A DNA stretch of 64,000 bases from CAVUCE01 sp963739985. Its GTDB lineage: Bacteria > Bacteroidota > Ignavibacteria > Ignavibacteriales > Ignavibacteriaceae. The DNA is taken from contig CAVUCE010000011.1 in the NCBI GenBank assembly GCA_963739985.1, forward strand, positions 3,745 through 67,744. The letters run 5' to 3'. The stretch's first letter is position 1, and each line of letters opens with the position of its first letter. Shown one piece after another: positions 9,548 to 19,430 of this stretch. Made by a program: the position numbers and the translations under genes. Under the pieces are notes generated by a model. It searched no databases. It saw only the letters and a list, made by a program, of their open reading frames with translations, and had not been told where the DNA came from.

Positions 9548-9682
9548 AATTAACTCATGTTACGCAAAACGGTCATTCTGAATGAAATGAAGAATCTCAA
9601 GGTTTCGATTTTTACAAAATTATGAGATATTTCACTTCGTTCAATATGACCAAAACATATACTTGCGTAACATGAGTAATTA
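9548..9682. mobile_element. MITE-like element: 15-bp terminal inverted repeats with 5-bp direct repeats
   Basis: ACTCATGTTACGCAA at 9553-9567 is the exact inverse of TTGCGTAACATGAGT at 9663-9677. Both ends are flanked by AATTA (9548-9552 and 9678-9682), which looks like a 5-bp target-site duplication. The 95-bp interior is itself partly palindromic (GGTCATTCTGAATGAA on one side, TTCAATATGACC on the other), so the whole element could fold as one long hairpin. It has no reading frame. The rest of the 9437-10077 gap shows nothing else I recognise. Confidence 0.75.
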
Positions 9683-10077
9683 ATACAAATTAAAACCATA
9701 AAAGGGCTATAGTTTGTCTCAATTTAAGAATATCTTAGAACTTAAATTTTTACAGGAATTAAGAAAAGTTGAAATTTTTATTAAATACTAAATCACTACA
9801 AAATAATTGTTATCAGACAATAAAATTAATGTTTATAAAATGGACGAATTTCTTATAAAGGATCAAATTAATACCAATTGTATCAAATTGAACAATATTC
9901 AACATTAATATATGTAATATTATATTACTCTTTTATTACTTAACGGTAACTTTTACCGGTATTAGAGGCAGAATGCTTAAATATTCTACATAGAATTAAA
10001 CAACTTAGCTCTGGCTCAATTATTGTTTAATATTATTTGTAATTCACATATTTTATTGTGTCTAAAGAAATTACGCT

Positions 10078-10572
10078 ATGAACACAGGGCAAACAATGTT
10101 AAGTATAGGGGCTCTTCTTCTTCTATCAATCTTAATTTTAAGAGTTAACAATACTTTTTTAAATACCAGCACAACTCTGATGGATACTAAGTTTGGAGTA
10201 CTTGCTACTTCGTTAGCTACCTCAGAAATTGAAGAAATCAGCGGTAAATCGTTTGATCAATTTACAACAAGTGGATCGACCAAGTCTATTTATGATCTCA
10301 CACTTCCTTCTGCATTAGGACCCGAAACCGGAGAGGTTTATCCGAATTTTAACGATATAGATGATTACAACAACTTTACTAAAATAGATTCAACAATGCC
10401 TTCAGCTGTTTTTAAAATTGCTTGCAAAATAGCATATGTAAATCCGGGAAAGCCTAATGTTGATGTGGCTTCAAGAACATTTAATAAAAAAATTACTATT
10501 TACGTAACAAGTAAATCAATGGCTGATACAATAAAAATGTCAACTATATATAGTTATTGGTTTTTTAGGTAG
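10078..10572 (+). CDS. Pseudopilin-like membrane-anchored protein, first of three
   Basis: A 164-residue protein with a very short N-terminus (MNTG), then a hydrophobic helix (QTMLSIGALLLLSILILRV) and a soluble domain. This is the plan of type IV/type II pseudopilins, but the canonical Glu5 after the possible G4 cleavage site is replaced (GQTMLS). The soluble part is unrecognised. It lies 4 bp upstream of the next gene, and the three genes form one unit. The pseudopilin idea rests on architecture and context; a plain single-pass membrane protein cannot be excluded. Confidence 0.6.
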   Translation: MNTGQTMLSIGALLLLSILILRVNNTFLNTSTTLMDTKFGVLATSLATSEIEEISGKSFDQFTTSGSTKSIYDLTLPSALGPETGEVYPNFNDIDDYNNFTKIDSTMPSAVFKIACKIAYVNPGKPNVDVASRTFNKKITIYVTSKSMADTIKMSTIYSYWFFR

Positions 10573-10576
10573 AGAA

Positions 10577-11176
10577 ATGGGATTTAGTTCAATTTTAGAC
10601 ATACTCGGTGCAATTATAACAGGCGGAATGCTTATGCTAATATTGTTCCGTTTAAATGATGCCGGTGTACAAAATACATATAACAATACACAAGATTTAA
10701 TTGTTCAGCAAAATCTAACTTCTGTTATAGATGTTATGGAAAGCGATTTAAGAAAATTAGGGTACTGTAAAGATTGGAATAAAATTCCTGATCCTACTAA
10801 ATCAATTTTGGTTGCCGATTCAACAAGAATAAAGTTCTTAACAGATTTAGATAACAACGGCACTGTTGATACTCTTGATTACTATGTTGGAACAACAACA
10901 GAATTAAAGGATACTCCAAATCCAAATGATCGAATGTTGTATAGAGTTGTAAATCATGACAAGCCTAGGTCTGCAAATCTTGGAATTACATATTTCAATT
11001 TACTTTATTTTGGAGCATTAGGAGATACGTTAAGTTTTCCGATTGTAAATACCGGTTCGATTCAGAGTATTCAAATTTCAATTAGGGTTGAAGATACCGA
11101 AGCATATCAAAATGAATATAGAGATGCTTTTTGGCGTCAGGTTAGATTATCGTCAAGAAATTTAAGAAACAGGTGA
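10577..11176 (+). CDS. Pseudopilin-like protein (PilW-like), second of three
   Basis: A 199-residue protein starting MGFSSILDILGAIITGGMLMLILF: a one- or two-residue leader before a hydrophobic helix. The next segment, NTQDLIVQQNLTSVIDVMESDLRKLGYC, is reminiscent of the PilW/GspJ N-terminal helix, where residues such as DLRKAG recur. An N-term G|F site is possible, but the fifth residue is Leu rather than Glu. It ends with TGA, and the third gene starts 4 bp later. It probably forms a minor subunit of an envelope filament with its neighbours. Confidence 0.6.
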   Translation: MGFSSILDILGAIITGGMLMLILFRLNDAGVQNTYNNTQDLIVQQNLTSVIDVMESDLRKLGYCKDWNKIPDPTKSILVADSTRIKFLTDLDNNGTVDTLDYYVGTTTELKDTPNPNDRMLYRVVNHDKPRSANLGITYFNLLYFGALGDTLSFPIVNTGSIQSIQISIRVEDTEAYQNEYRDAFWRQVRLSSRNLRNR

Positions 11177-11180
11177 TAAT

Positions 11181-12419
11181 ATGTTTGGAAAAGCTTCGTT
11201 ATTACTAGTATTGGGTTTTAGCACCCTCTTTTTAGTTATGGGTGTAAACTTTGGAAGACTAACTACTCGCGCAGTAGATAATGAAACCGATTATTATAGA
11301 CAATCTACCGCACATGACATTGCAGTGAGCGCTGCTAACATTGCCGCAAATCAAATATTTATGGATCCCACCTGGACAGCAGGATATTCAAACGTAGATT
11401 TTAACGGCGGGAAAATTAATGTTAATATTCAAGTGTTAGATGCTTTTAAAAATATTAGAAGAATTAACGCGTCCGGCTCTTACGACGGAGTAAACGCCAA
11501 TGTGCAGGTAACTCTTCAGCCAAGTAAATTTTCTAAGTTTGCTTATTATTCAGTTGTTGAACCTTCAGGAATATGGTGGACTAACGGCGATACTGTTTGG
11601 GGACCATTTCATACACAGGATTATTTAAGAGTTGCAGGACACCCTGTTTTTAACGGAAAGGTTACAACCAATAAAAGTATTTTAAAATACAGCAAATACG
11701 GAAAATCTGATTACCCAATTCTAAACGGCGGATACGAACAAGGAGTTGATCTACCACTACCTACAAACGGTATTTCTGATCTTGAAACAATTTCAAATAG
11801 CGACGGGCATACTTTTAGTTCACACGATACTGTTTATTTAACTTTCGCAACAGATAGTGTTCGCTATAAATATTCTTACAAAGGTCCTGAAACAACTGCC
11901 TTACTTTCATCATTTGCACCAAACGGTGTTATATTTGCAGATAACGCAACTCTTAGAGTTAAAGGAACTGTTCAAGGTCAATATACAATCGGAGTTTCCG
12001 GTACTTCAACCAAATGGAGTACAAAGGGCGGCGACATTTATATTGATGATAATATTCAATATAAAACTGATCCGAATAAAAATCCCAACTCAACGGATTT
12101 ATTGGGAATTGTGGCAGAGAACAATGTATGGATAACTGATAATTATGCAAATAATCATGATGTAACTATTGACGGTGCAATTTATGCACAAAATGGCGGG
12201 TTTGGAGCAGAACATTACAGTACGCGTCCCAATAGCGGCACTATTTATTTAAATGGCGGAATAACACAACATCAAAGACAAGCAGTAGGAACATTTAGCT
12301 CCTATGGAATTGCTTCAGGCTTTAATAAAAATTATCGTTACGATAAAAGATTGATGTTCAGCTCTCCTCCAAGTTTCCCGAATACAGGTTCTTTTGAAAT
12401 TGTTTCCTGGTATGAATAA
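11181..12419 (+). CDS. PilX/DUF4900-like membrane-anchored protein, third of three
   Basis: A 412-residue protein with an N-terminal hydrophobic helix (SLLLVLGFSTLFLVMGVNFG, after MFGKA). An alanine-rich helical stretch follows (HDIAVSAANIAANQIFMD), as in PilX-type minor pilins, then a large beta-rich domain (residues about 120-400) containing repeated turns such as VWGPFHTQDYLRVAG and VTIDGAIYAQNGGFG. DUF4900-type proteins in Bacteroidota share this layout, but the match is from memory. It shares an operon with the two smaller pseudopilin-like genes; no assembly ATPase or prepilin peptidase is nearby. Confidence 0.6.
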   Translation: MFGKASLLLVLGFSTLFLVMGVNFGRLTTRAVDNETDYYRQSTAHDIAVSAANIAANQIFMDPTWTAGYSNVDFNGGKINVNIQVLDAFKNIRRINASGSYDGVNANVQVTLQPSKFSKFAYYSVVEPSGIWWTNGDTVWGPFHTQDYLRVAGHPVFNGKVTTNKSILKYSKYGKSDYPILNGGYEQGVDLPLPTNGISDLETISNSDGHTFSSHDTVYLTFATDSVRYKYSYKGPETTALLSSFAPNGVIFADNATLRVKGTVQGQYTIGVSGTSTKWSTKGGDIYIDDNIQYKTDPNKNPNSTDLLGIVAENNVWITDNYANNHDVTIDGAIYAQNGGFGAEHYSTRPNSGTIYLNGGITQHQRQAVGTFSSYGIASGFNKNYRYDKRLMFSSPPSFPNTGSFEIVSWYE

Positions 12420-12486
12420 TATTTAGAACCTTTTTATTTGGCATTCACTGCTTTCATTAATTTTTACTTAATATAAAAAGGCAATA

Positions 12487-13146
12487 TTAATTTTCGGAAA
12501 TTGCAATTCGGTTTCTATCGATCCAATATCCCCATGCTACTATCAGCCACTGACTTAATCCGACATAAGCTAATGCCGAAACTGACGGAGGCGGGCTTCC
12601 GAAACTATTTCCTACATAAATTAAAAGCAGAAAAATTATCAAACCCCAAAATGTAAAAGTTCCTTTTTTATTTTTAGGTTTAGTGCTCAGAAGATATAAA
12701 TATCCGCCGAATAAAAATATTCCTACCTCTATAATGAAAGTGAACAAAACAGAATTCCATAATCCGAGTCCTACTTTGACACTTCCCCAGGGAGATAAGG
12801 GTAAATCCGGAATATGAACAATCAAATCCAAAATCCAATGACTTAAAACCAGGAATCCAAGAAGAATAGAAGCCTTAGAATTCTTTTTAATCAAATAATA
12901 TATTCCGCCGAAAAGGACTGACCAGAAAAGTGCCGCAAGTAGACTATGAGAAAAAGGATAGTAAGTAAATTTGAGCGGATTCATTGCGGTATTGCCCGGA
13001 ACAATTTCGACGTGTTCAATCCCGAGTAATAAAAATAACGGCCACAGAAGATCGAGAAATTGAGCCGCCATAAACATTGTTCCAAGCGATGGTTTTTTGC
13101 TGACTTTTTTACCGGCAAATCCAACACCAAAGTGTCCGATAAACAT
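12487..13146 (-). CDS. Polytopic membrane protein, possible YdjM/DUF457-like metal-dependent hydrolase
   Basis: A 219-residue protein with about six hydrophobic segments. Its His/Asp pattern (MFIGHFGVG at the N-terminus, AAQFLDLLWP near 28-37, YPFSHSLLAA near 64-73, LSHWILDLIVH near 101-111) resembles the LexA-regulated membrane hydrolase group around YdjM (DUF457). Substrate and function are unknown. It faces the pseudopilin cassette tail-to-tail with a short gap and appears monocistronic. Confidence 0.6.
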   Translation of the reverse strand: MFIGHFGVGFAGKKVSKKPSLGTMFMAAQFLDLLWPLFLLLGIEHVEIVPGNTAMNPLKFTYYPFSHSLLAALFWSVLFGGIYYLIKKNSKASILLGFLVLSHWILDLIVHIPDLPLSPWGSVKVGLGLWNSVLFTFIIEVGIFLFGGYLYLLSTKPKNKKGTFTFWGLIIFLLLIYVGNSFGSPPPSVSALAYVGLSQWLIVAWGYWIDRNRIAISEN

Positions 13147-13233
13147 AATTCACCCTCGTTTTATTTTTAGCTATTTACTTAGAAATGATTCTTTGATATC
13201 CGCAATATCAGATTTAGAGCCACCAAATTTTAT

Positions 13234-13671
13234 TTATCTTGCGCCGCTGTGAATAGATGATTCGCCTTCGTTCCAGAGAACTTTTTGTTTTATTTCAAAC
13301 ATCTTCCACTCACCGGATTCTTTTTTTAATCTAAAATCATACATTACGTGAGAGTGAAAAACTTTATTCCACTTTAATCTAAAAATGAGAGATGTTGCGC
13401 GGCAGAAAGCATTTTCACTTTCAAGCTGAAGGAATTCAATATTTGAGATTAGGTGATGAGTCTTTAAATGTTCCAGAGCCGATTTCCTTTGTTCAACAAA
13501 TTCATCTTTCGATGCGGTTTCAACAGCACCGCGTAAATCGGCATAATCGGCAAGTACAGTTTCCGCAATTACGCTTTTCAATCCGTCCCAATCTTTCAAA
13601 TCGAAACTGTTTGCAAATTTATTTATAAGGTTATTAACTTTTAAAAATGAGTCGAAGTCTTTTTCCGGCAT
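13234..13671 (-). CDS. NTF2-like (SnoaL-type) protein
   Basis: A 145-residue protein with the cone-shaped NTF2 fold pattern: an N-terminal helix (FLKVNNLINKFANSFDLKDW), the DWDGLKSVIAETVLADYADLRG segment and later strands ending HSHVMYDFRLKKESGEWKMFEIKQKVLWNEG. SnoaL-like members include polyketide cyclases, isomerases and pure binding proteins. The HSHVMYDF His pair sits in the cavity region. No enzymatic role can be assigned from sequence. It is a single gene. Confidence 0.72.
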   Translation of the reverse strand: MPEKDFDSFLKVNNLINKFANSFDLKDWDGLKSVIAETVLADYADLRGAVETASKDEFVEQRKSALEHLKTHHLISNIEFLQLESENAFCRATSLIFRLKWNKVFHSHVMYDFRLKKESGEWKMFEIKQKVLWNEGESSIHSGAR

Positions 13672-13825
13672 ATCTTTCTCAGCAAAATTTTATATTTTAT
13701 AATAATCCGTGTTTTATAGTATATTCAAATAGTACATCACAAAATTACAAAATTTTCCATTCAATTAGCGAAACATAAAAGCCGGAATTGAACTATATCA
13801 AAAATTTAATATAGGAAAACAAGCG

Positions 13826-14368
13826 ATGAAATATGGAGCATTTCTGAGAGGAATAAACGTAAGCGGAAATAAAATTATTAAAATGGATGAATTAAAAAAG
13901 CATTTCACCGCAATGGGTCTCCGTTACGTAAGGACTTATATTCAAAGCGGCAATGTGCTTTTTGATTCGGATGAAAAGAATTTGGAAAAGCTAAAATCGC
14001 AAATTGAATCAGGGCTTCAAAATAAGCTGGGCTACTTTGTAGATGTCATGATTCGTTCTGTGGATGAACTGAGAAAAATAGTGAAGAAAAATCCTTTTGC
14101 TGAACACGCAGAAGATAGTAACGCAAAACTTTATGTAGGATTTCTTGCAGCCAGACCAAAGAAAACGGATGTTGAGATTTTATTATCAAAACAAAATGAA
14201 ATAGAAAGTTATTCTTTATCAGGCAATGAACTTTATATCTTGATATGGAAGGACAAACAGAAAAGACCTTTTTCAAACAACAACGTTGAAAAGATATTAA
14301 AGACTTCATGCACAACACGCAACTGGAATACTGTAAACAAAATGATAAAGCTAGGAAAAGAAAGTTAA
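13826..14368 (+). CDS. DUF1697 family protein
   Basis: A 180-residue soluble protein starting KYGAFLRGINVSGNKIIKMDELKKHF, the diagnostic N-terminus of DUF1697, followed by YVRTYIQSGNVLFDS and a C-terminal TTRNWNTVNKMIKLGKE. The family is widespread in bacteria, often horizontally acquired, and has no assigned biochemical function. It is isolated between divergent and convergent neighbours. Confidence 0.9.
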   Translation: MKYGAFLRGINVSGNKIIKMDELKKHFTAMGLRYVRTYIQSGNVLFDSDEKNLEKLKSQIESGLQNKLGYFVDVMIRSVDELRKIVKKNPFAEHAEDSNAKLYVGFLAARPKKTDVEILLSKQNEIESYSLSGNELYILIWKDKQKRPFSNNNVEKILKTSCTTRNWNTVNKMIKLGKES

Positions 14369-14384
14369 AATTCCTTTTATAATT

Positions 14385-16685
14385 TTATTCATTTCTGAGT
14401 GAATTTACCGGATTTTCGTTTACAGCTTTAAGGGTATTGAAACTGATTGTAATTAAAGATATAACCAGAGCAATAAATCCGGACAAAGCAAATATCCACA
14501 AGCTCATGTCTATTCTGTAAGCAAAATCCTGAAGCCACTTTTTCATTAAATAGTATGCAGCCGGAATAGCAATTATATTTGCTAAAATCACCCACTTTGA
14601 AAAGCTTTTAGTTAGTAGAGCCATAATTTCTGAAGAAGAAGCGCCCAATACTTTTCTAATTCCTATTTCTTTAATTTTCTGCTCAGCCTGAAAAAGTGAT
14701 AAACCGAAAATCCCCATGCTAGATATTATTATTGCCAGGAATGAAAATATTTTTACCAACGCGGCAAAGTCATCTTCCTTTTTATACATTGCGGCAAAAT
14801 ATTCATCATAAAACCCAAATTCCAGAGGGTAATCCGAGCAAAGCTCATCCCATGTTTTCTTAATATAATTTATTGATTCATCAACAGGAGAAGAAACACG
14901 CATTGTAATATAATTAGGATCAAAAAAATTGCTATACATTAAAACAAGAGGGCCTATTTTGTTGTGTAAAGAAGAGAAATTGAAATCTGCAACTACTCCC
15001 GCAATTTTCATTTTCCCTATCTTATAATTTTTATAATCACCGTTACCTAATTTACTTAAGCCAGCTTCATTTATTAAAACATAGTTATTTGTTTTATCGC
15101 TTAATAATAATTTTCTTCCCTCTTTAATTCTAAAGCCAAAAGTTTTCATTGTAGTTGAATCCATCGCTATCGTACTAAATCCGTTTAAGCTTACACTAAT
15201 TCCGCCGGGGATACCAAATGTTTTTGTAATAGATTTTAGATTATGGAACTCACTAAGTTTATTATAAATAACATTCATCCTGTCTTTCAAAGTATATTGA
15301 ACCTTTACATACAAAAGTTTATCTGTATTGAAGCCGGGGTTTCTATGTTTTACAAAATCAATTTGTCTTGTTATTACAATCAAGGCGCTGATTAATATAA
15401 TAGAAATTGAAAATTGAAAAATTGTCAGCAGTCCCCTATAATTTTTGTTTGATCCTTTCAATATAGATTTTCCGCTTAAAAGCTTTAAGGGCGAAGTCCG
15501 GGATAATATTAAAGAAGGTAAAAGTCCGGTCAGCAGACTCAAAAAAAGGATGAAAAGTAAGAACAAACCAAGAAAACTTATATTTCGAAATAATTCAAGG
15601 CTTAGAGGCTCGCCAATGTATTGATTAAAATACGGCAAAAATAATTCTGCAATAACAATCCCTAGAATAGAAGAAAATAAACAAGTAAATAAAGATTCTG
15701 CTAATAATTGCTTTATAAGAGTTGTTCTGTCTGCGCCAAAGCATTTCTTAACACTTATTTCTTTTAGTCTATATGTTTGAGATGCGGTAGAAAGATTAAA
15801 AAAGTTAATTACAGCAAGTAAAAGAATAAATATCCCTATTGCCAAAAGAATTTTTATCAAATTTATATTACCATGCGTAAGATCAAAATCGGAATAACTT
15901 GTGTTAAGATAATTTGTTTTTAGTTTTACAAGTTCTACATCTTTAGGATATAAAAAATCATTTAGCTTATTTAGTGAAGAAATTTGAGAGGCAACAATTT
16001 CCGGGTGAATGCCATTTTTTAGTAATACAAATGTGTTAAAAATAATTTTCTCGCTATCAGCCATTGAAAAGCCTTTATAGGATAGACGTTTTTTAACTGA
16101 ATTTTTATAATTAACAAATAAGTCGCCTTTTATGTTGATATTTTCAGGAAGGTCTTTCACTACCCCGGTAACCATCATATCAACTTGATGATTAAGTTTT
16201 ATTACTCTGCCGATTATATTAACCGTTCCAAAAATTCTTTTTGCAGTTGTTTCTGTAAGAACTACTGCATCTGTAGTGTTTAGTGCGTTTGCATGATTCC
16301 CAGCTAAAAATTTTGTATTAAACATTCTGAAAAACTCAGGGCTGACAACAAGCATATTATCAATCTTATAAACGCTGTTCTTAACATTTGCTTCAACTCC
16401 GAATCTATTCAAAAGGCAAACACTTTTAACACCGGATACGTTTTCATTTATTTGATCTTTAATGCGGTAATCAAAAATATCGTAACCTTTATATTTTGTT
16501 TCTACCAGTCTATAAATATTATCAACATTTTTGATATCATGATTATAATTGTACTCATAAAACAAATATTCGCCGATTAGAATTATAAAAGCCACAGCAA
16601 AGGAAAGTCCGGCAATATTTACAATAGAAAAAACTTTTCTTCTTGAAATATTTCGAAAGTACTGTTTTATAAAATGCTTAAACAT
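14385..16685 (-). CDS. MacB-type ABC transporter permease (intact)
   Basis: A 766-residue inner-membrane permease of the MacB/FtsX class seen in Bacteroidota arrays. It starts MFKHFIKQYFRNISRRKVFS with a first TM segment, has a large periplasmic MacB_PCD domain (about 45-275), an FtsX three-TM bundle (about 280-400), a further TM at about 420-440, a second periplasmic domain (about 440-640), and a C-terminal FtsX bundle with the hallmark KEIGIRKVLGASSSEI near 675. It ends NPVNSLRNE, shared with its neighbours. It is the only fully open permease of this array. Such permeases work with the LolD/MacB-type ATPases found upstream and a periplasmic adaptor to move lipoproteins, peptides or toxic compounds outward. 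Confidence 0.9.
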   Translation of the reverse strand: MFKHFIKQYFRNISRRKVFSIVNIAGLSFAVAFIILIGEYLFYEYNYNHDIKNVDNIYRLVETKYKGYDIFDYRIKDQINENVSGVKSVCLLNRFGVEANVKNSVYKIDNMLVVSPEFFRMFNTKFLAGNHANALNTTDAVVLTETTAKRIFGTVNIIGRVIKLNHQVDMMVTGVVKDLPENINIKGDLFVNYKNSVKKRLSYKGFSMADSEKIIFNTFVLLKNGIHPEIVASQISSLNKLNDFLYPKDVELVKLKTNYLNTSYSDFDLTHGNINLIKILLAIGIFILLLAVINFFNLSTASQTYRLKEISVKKCFGADRTTLIKQLLAESLFTCLFSSILGIVIAELFLPYFNQYIGEPLSLELFRNISFLGLFLLFILFLSLLTGLLPSLILSRTSPLKLLSGKSILKGSNKNYRGLLTIFQFSISIILISALIVITRQIDFVKHRNPGFNTDKLLYVKVQYTLKDRMNVIYNKLSEFHNLKSITKTFGIPGGISVSLNGFSTIAMDSTTMKTFGFRIKEGRKLLLSDKTNNYVLINEAGLSKLGNGDYKNYKIGKMKIAGVVADFNFSSLHNKIGPLVLMYSNFFDPNYITMRVSSPVDESINYIKKTWDELCSDYPLEFGFYDEYFAAMYKKEDDFAALVKIFSFLAIIISSMGIFGLSLFQAEQKIKEIGIRKVLGASSSEIMALLTKSFSKWVILANIIAIPAAYYLMKKWLQDFAYRIDMSLWIFALSGFIALVISLITISFNTLKAVNENPVNSLRNE

Positions 16686-16723
16686 TTAGTTCCCCTTTAT
16701 CACTAACCATAAAAATAATTATT

Positions 16724-16795
16724 TTATTCAGTTCTTAAAACATTAACCAGGTTTTGCGATGATGCTTTATAAACTTGTATAAGCATCGCAATAAT
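16724..16795 (-). pseudogene. C-terminal remnant of a fourth MacB-type permease
   Basis: Reading the minus strand, the 23 codons ending at TAA 16724-16726 translate IIAMLIQVYKASSQ followed by NLVNVLRTE. This parallels the C-termini of the three neighbouring permeases (for example TISLQVIKAVTVNPVKSLRSE). A stop precedes it and no upstream part is left, so it appears to be the tail of a permease deleted from the array. Part of the segment also forms an imperfect inverted repeat (16754-16791). Confidence 0.55.
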
Positions 16796-16884
16796 TTACT
16801 GTCTAAGAAATCTTATACTTTTTTAGATTTCTCAACGCAATTTTAAGATAATTTTTCAGCATAATACTTTTCCTTCAGTTCTGT

Positions 16885-19297
16885 TTATTCACTTCTTAAA
16901 GATTTAACCGGATTTACGGTTACTGCTTTTATAACCTGCAGGCTAATTGTAATCAGAGAGATTAGTACAACTATTAATCCCGACGCTAGAAGCAGAACTA
17001 AACTTATATCTATTCTGTATGCAAAATTATTTAGCCAATTATTCAGTAAATAATATGAAATAGGAAGACTTATTACTTCGGCAATTATAATTAGCCAGAG
17101 AAATTCCTTAGACAGCAATTTAAATATTGAACCTACAGAGGCACCTAGTAAACGGCGAATTCCTATTTCTTTTGTCTTTTGAATTGAAACAAGAGCCGTT
17201 AAGCCGAACAATCCCAGGCAAGTTATTAATATTGAAAGCATCGATGAATAAGTTATTATTCTTGTTAAACGATTTTCAGCCGTATATTGATTTTCAATGT
17301 TATCATTTAAGAATGAACTTTTAAAAGGAACTTGCGGAACTATTTTTTCCCACATACTTCTAAGTTTAGCGATAGTACTTTGATAGTTATCTGATTTTAT
17401 CCTGACAAGCAGTCTTGGATTAAATGAAGGATCAACATCGTTTGCATCCCTAAAGATAGGGCGAAAGTTCAGCGCAATTAATGCAGGTTCTATCTTGCTG
17501 TGAAGAGATTCAAAATTAAAATCTTTCACCACACCTATAATTTTTATATCCTGGAAAATTTCCCGGCATTTTTCCGTCGGGATTATCTTGTAATCCAAAT
17601 TTCTTTATAAATGCCTGGTTAACAATAACAGAATGATCTAAATCCGAAGCAAAATTTTTAGAAAAATTTCTGCCTTTTACCAAATCAATTTTTAAGGTTT
17701 GGATATAATTATAATCAACTGTATTCATATAAAATCTGCCGTATGATCCGCCGGGCATATCAAAACCAATCAGCGTCCATTTACTGCCGAGCGGAGTAGA
17801 AGCGGCGGAAATATTTAATATATTCGGATCATTTCTTAATTCATTTTTAAATAAGTCAGCGGTTCTAAATGTTTCGGGAATCCGGAGATCGGTTGGAATT
17901 GTAACGACATTTTCTTTATCGAAACCAAGGTTTTTGTTCTGTACGAAATTTAATTGCCGGGTTACAATTATGGTTGCGGAAATTAGAATTACCGAAACAA
18001 TAAACTGTCCGCAAATTAAAACTCTTCTTAAATTCGATTTTTTATTTACACTGAACTTCCCTTTTAATACTTCAATCGGTTTGTACGACGAAAGAATAAG
18101 TGCGGGATAAATTCCTGCCGCCAGCCCGGTAACAACAATCATAATTAATAAAATAACTATAGTTGTTGAATCGTAAGAAAGCGCTAATTGTTTACCGGCC
18201 AGATTGTTGAATATCGGAAGCAGCAATTCGGCAAAAATTATTGCTAATGACTGTTGAGATAAAAACTAAGTAGAAAAGATTCGCCCCAATATTGTTTCAC
18301 TAATTGATTTCGGTTAGCGCCTACAACTTTCCTAATTCCAACTTCGCCGGCGCGTCCGGCAGACTTACCGATTGAAAGAGTTACAAAATTAATGCACGCA
18401 ATCAGCAACATAAAAAATCCTATTATTGAAAGGACATAAGAATAAACCGGGCTGCTGATCGGTTCAAATCCTACGGGAAATTTTGTATCGAGATGAATGT
18501 CGGTTAACGGCTGAAATAAAATGTTATATGTTCCTGCTTTATATGAACTCCCGAAAATCTGCTTTAAAAGAGAAGGCATCTTTGATTCAAGAACTTTTGC
18601 CGAAGTACCATGTTGTGCAAATAAATAAGTCTCACAAAATATTGTTGTCCAGCTGTGTAACGCCTGATTGCTGAAAATATCCTTCATCTTTTGAAACGGT
18701 AAAACGATATTAAATTTAATACTCGAATTAGAAGGAACATCTTTAGCAATTCCGGTTACGGTAAAATTTTCTAATGTATCATAAAGCGCTATGGAGATTG
18801 TTCTGCCTATTGCGTTTGCTTCACCAAAATATTTTTCGGCGTATGATTTCGTCAATACGACTGAATTGGGATTAGATAAAACTGTTTTTGCATTACCGGA
18901 AATTAAAGGAAAGTTGAATAGTTCAAAGAAATTTTCATCAGCTAAATAATAGTCTTCCGGGAATGATTTATCCTTTGTTTTTACCTGTCCGCTGTATTTT
19001 GAAATTCTTACAGAATTTTTTATTTCGGGAATATTATCCTTTAGCACCGGGCCAAGTTGTGCCGGTGTAATTGAGTTAAAGTGTTTTTCGTCCTTGCCGT
19101 AGTTCTCATATAGAGCAGCGCGATAAATATTGTCCGGGATTTTTATGGAATCGATCGAAGCTAAGCTCATTTTTTACAAACATCATAATTAAAAGACAGC
19201 AAGCCAGGCCAATTGATAGTCCGAAAATATTTATAAATGAATAGACCTTATTCTTAAACAAATTCCTTATTGCTATTTTCAAATAATTCTTTAACAT
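16885..19297 (-). pseudogene. MacB-type ABC transporter permease with three frameshifts
   Basis: Four reading frames together give a MacB/FtsX permease of about 803 residues. It starts MLKNYLKIAIRNLFKNKVYS at 19297 and ends NPVKSLRSE at 16885. Break 1 is +1 at codon 54, an in-frame CCC (19136-19138): KNP then DNIYRAALYENYG. Break 2, near 18255-18265, fits loss of one T from a T run. Break 3, near 17535-17545, fits gain of one A in an A run (GYK then IIGVVKDFNFESL). All three are at short homopolymers, so decay and base-calling error both fit, but three lesions make a working protein unlikely. Both periplasmic domains and the KEIGIRRLLGASVGSI motif are otherwise preserved. It lies between the intact permease and a second broken one in the same operon. 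Confidence 0.85.
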
Positions 19298-19326
19298 ACT
19301 TATATCCTTGTAATAATTAAATTTAT

Positions 19327-19420
19327 CTCAGAGCATCTCTGTGTTTTCTCTGGGGTTCTCTGTGTAAAAAAAGCTTTTGGACACTGAGTGCACGGAGAAG
19401 ACACAAAGGACCACGGAGAT
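19327..19420. repeat. Imperfect palindromic intergenic repeat (CTCTGTG family), copy 1
   Basis: The left arm has CTCAGAGCATCTCTGTG and TTCTCTGTGT; the right arm has ACACTGAGTGCACGGAGAAG and CCACGGAGA. The arms can pair into a long imperfect stem. The same design occurs at 21903-21995 and, in variant form, at 23451-23508, always between genes of this operon. Confidence 0.6.
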
Positions 19421-19430
19421 AATATTTTAC

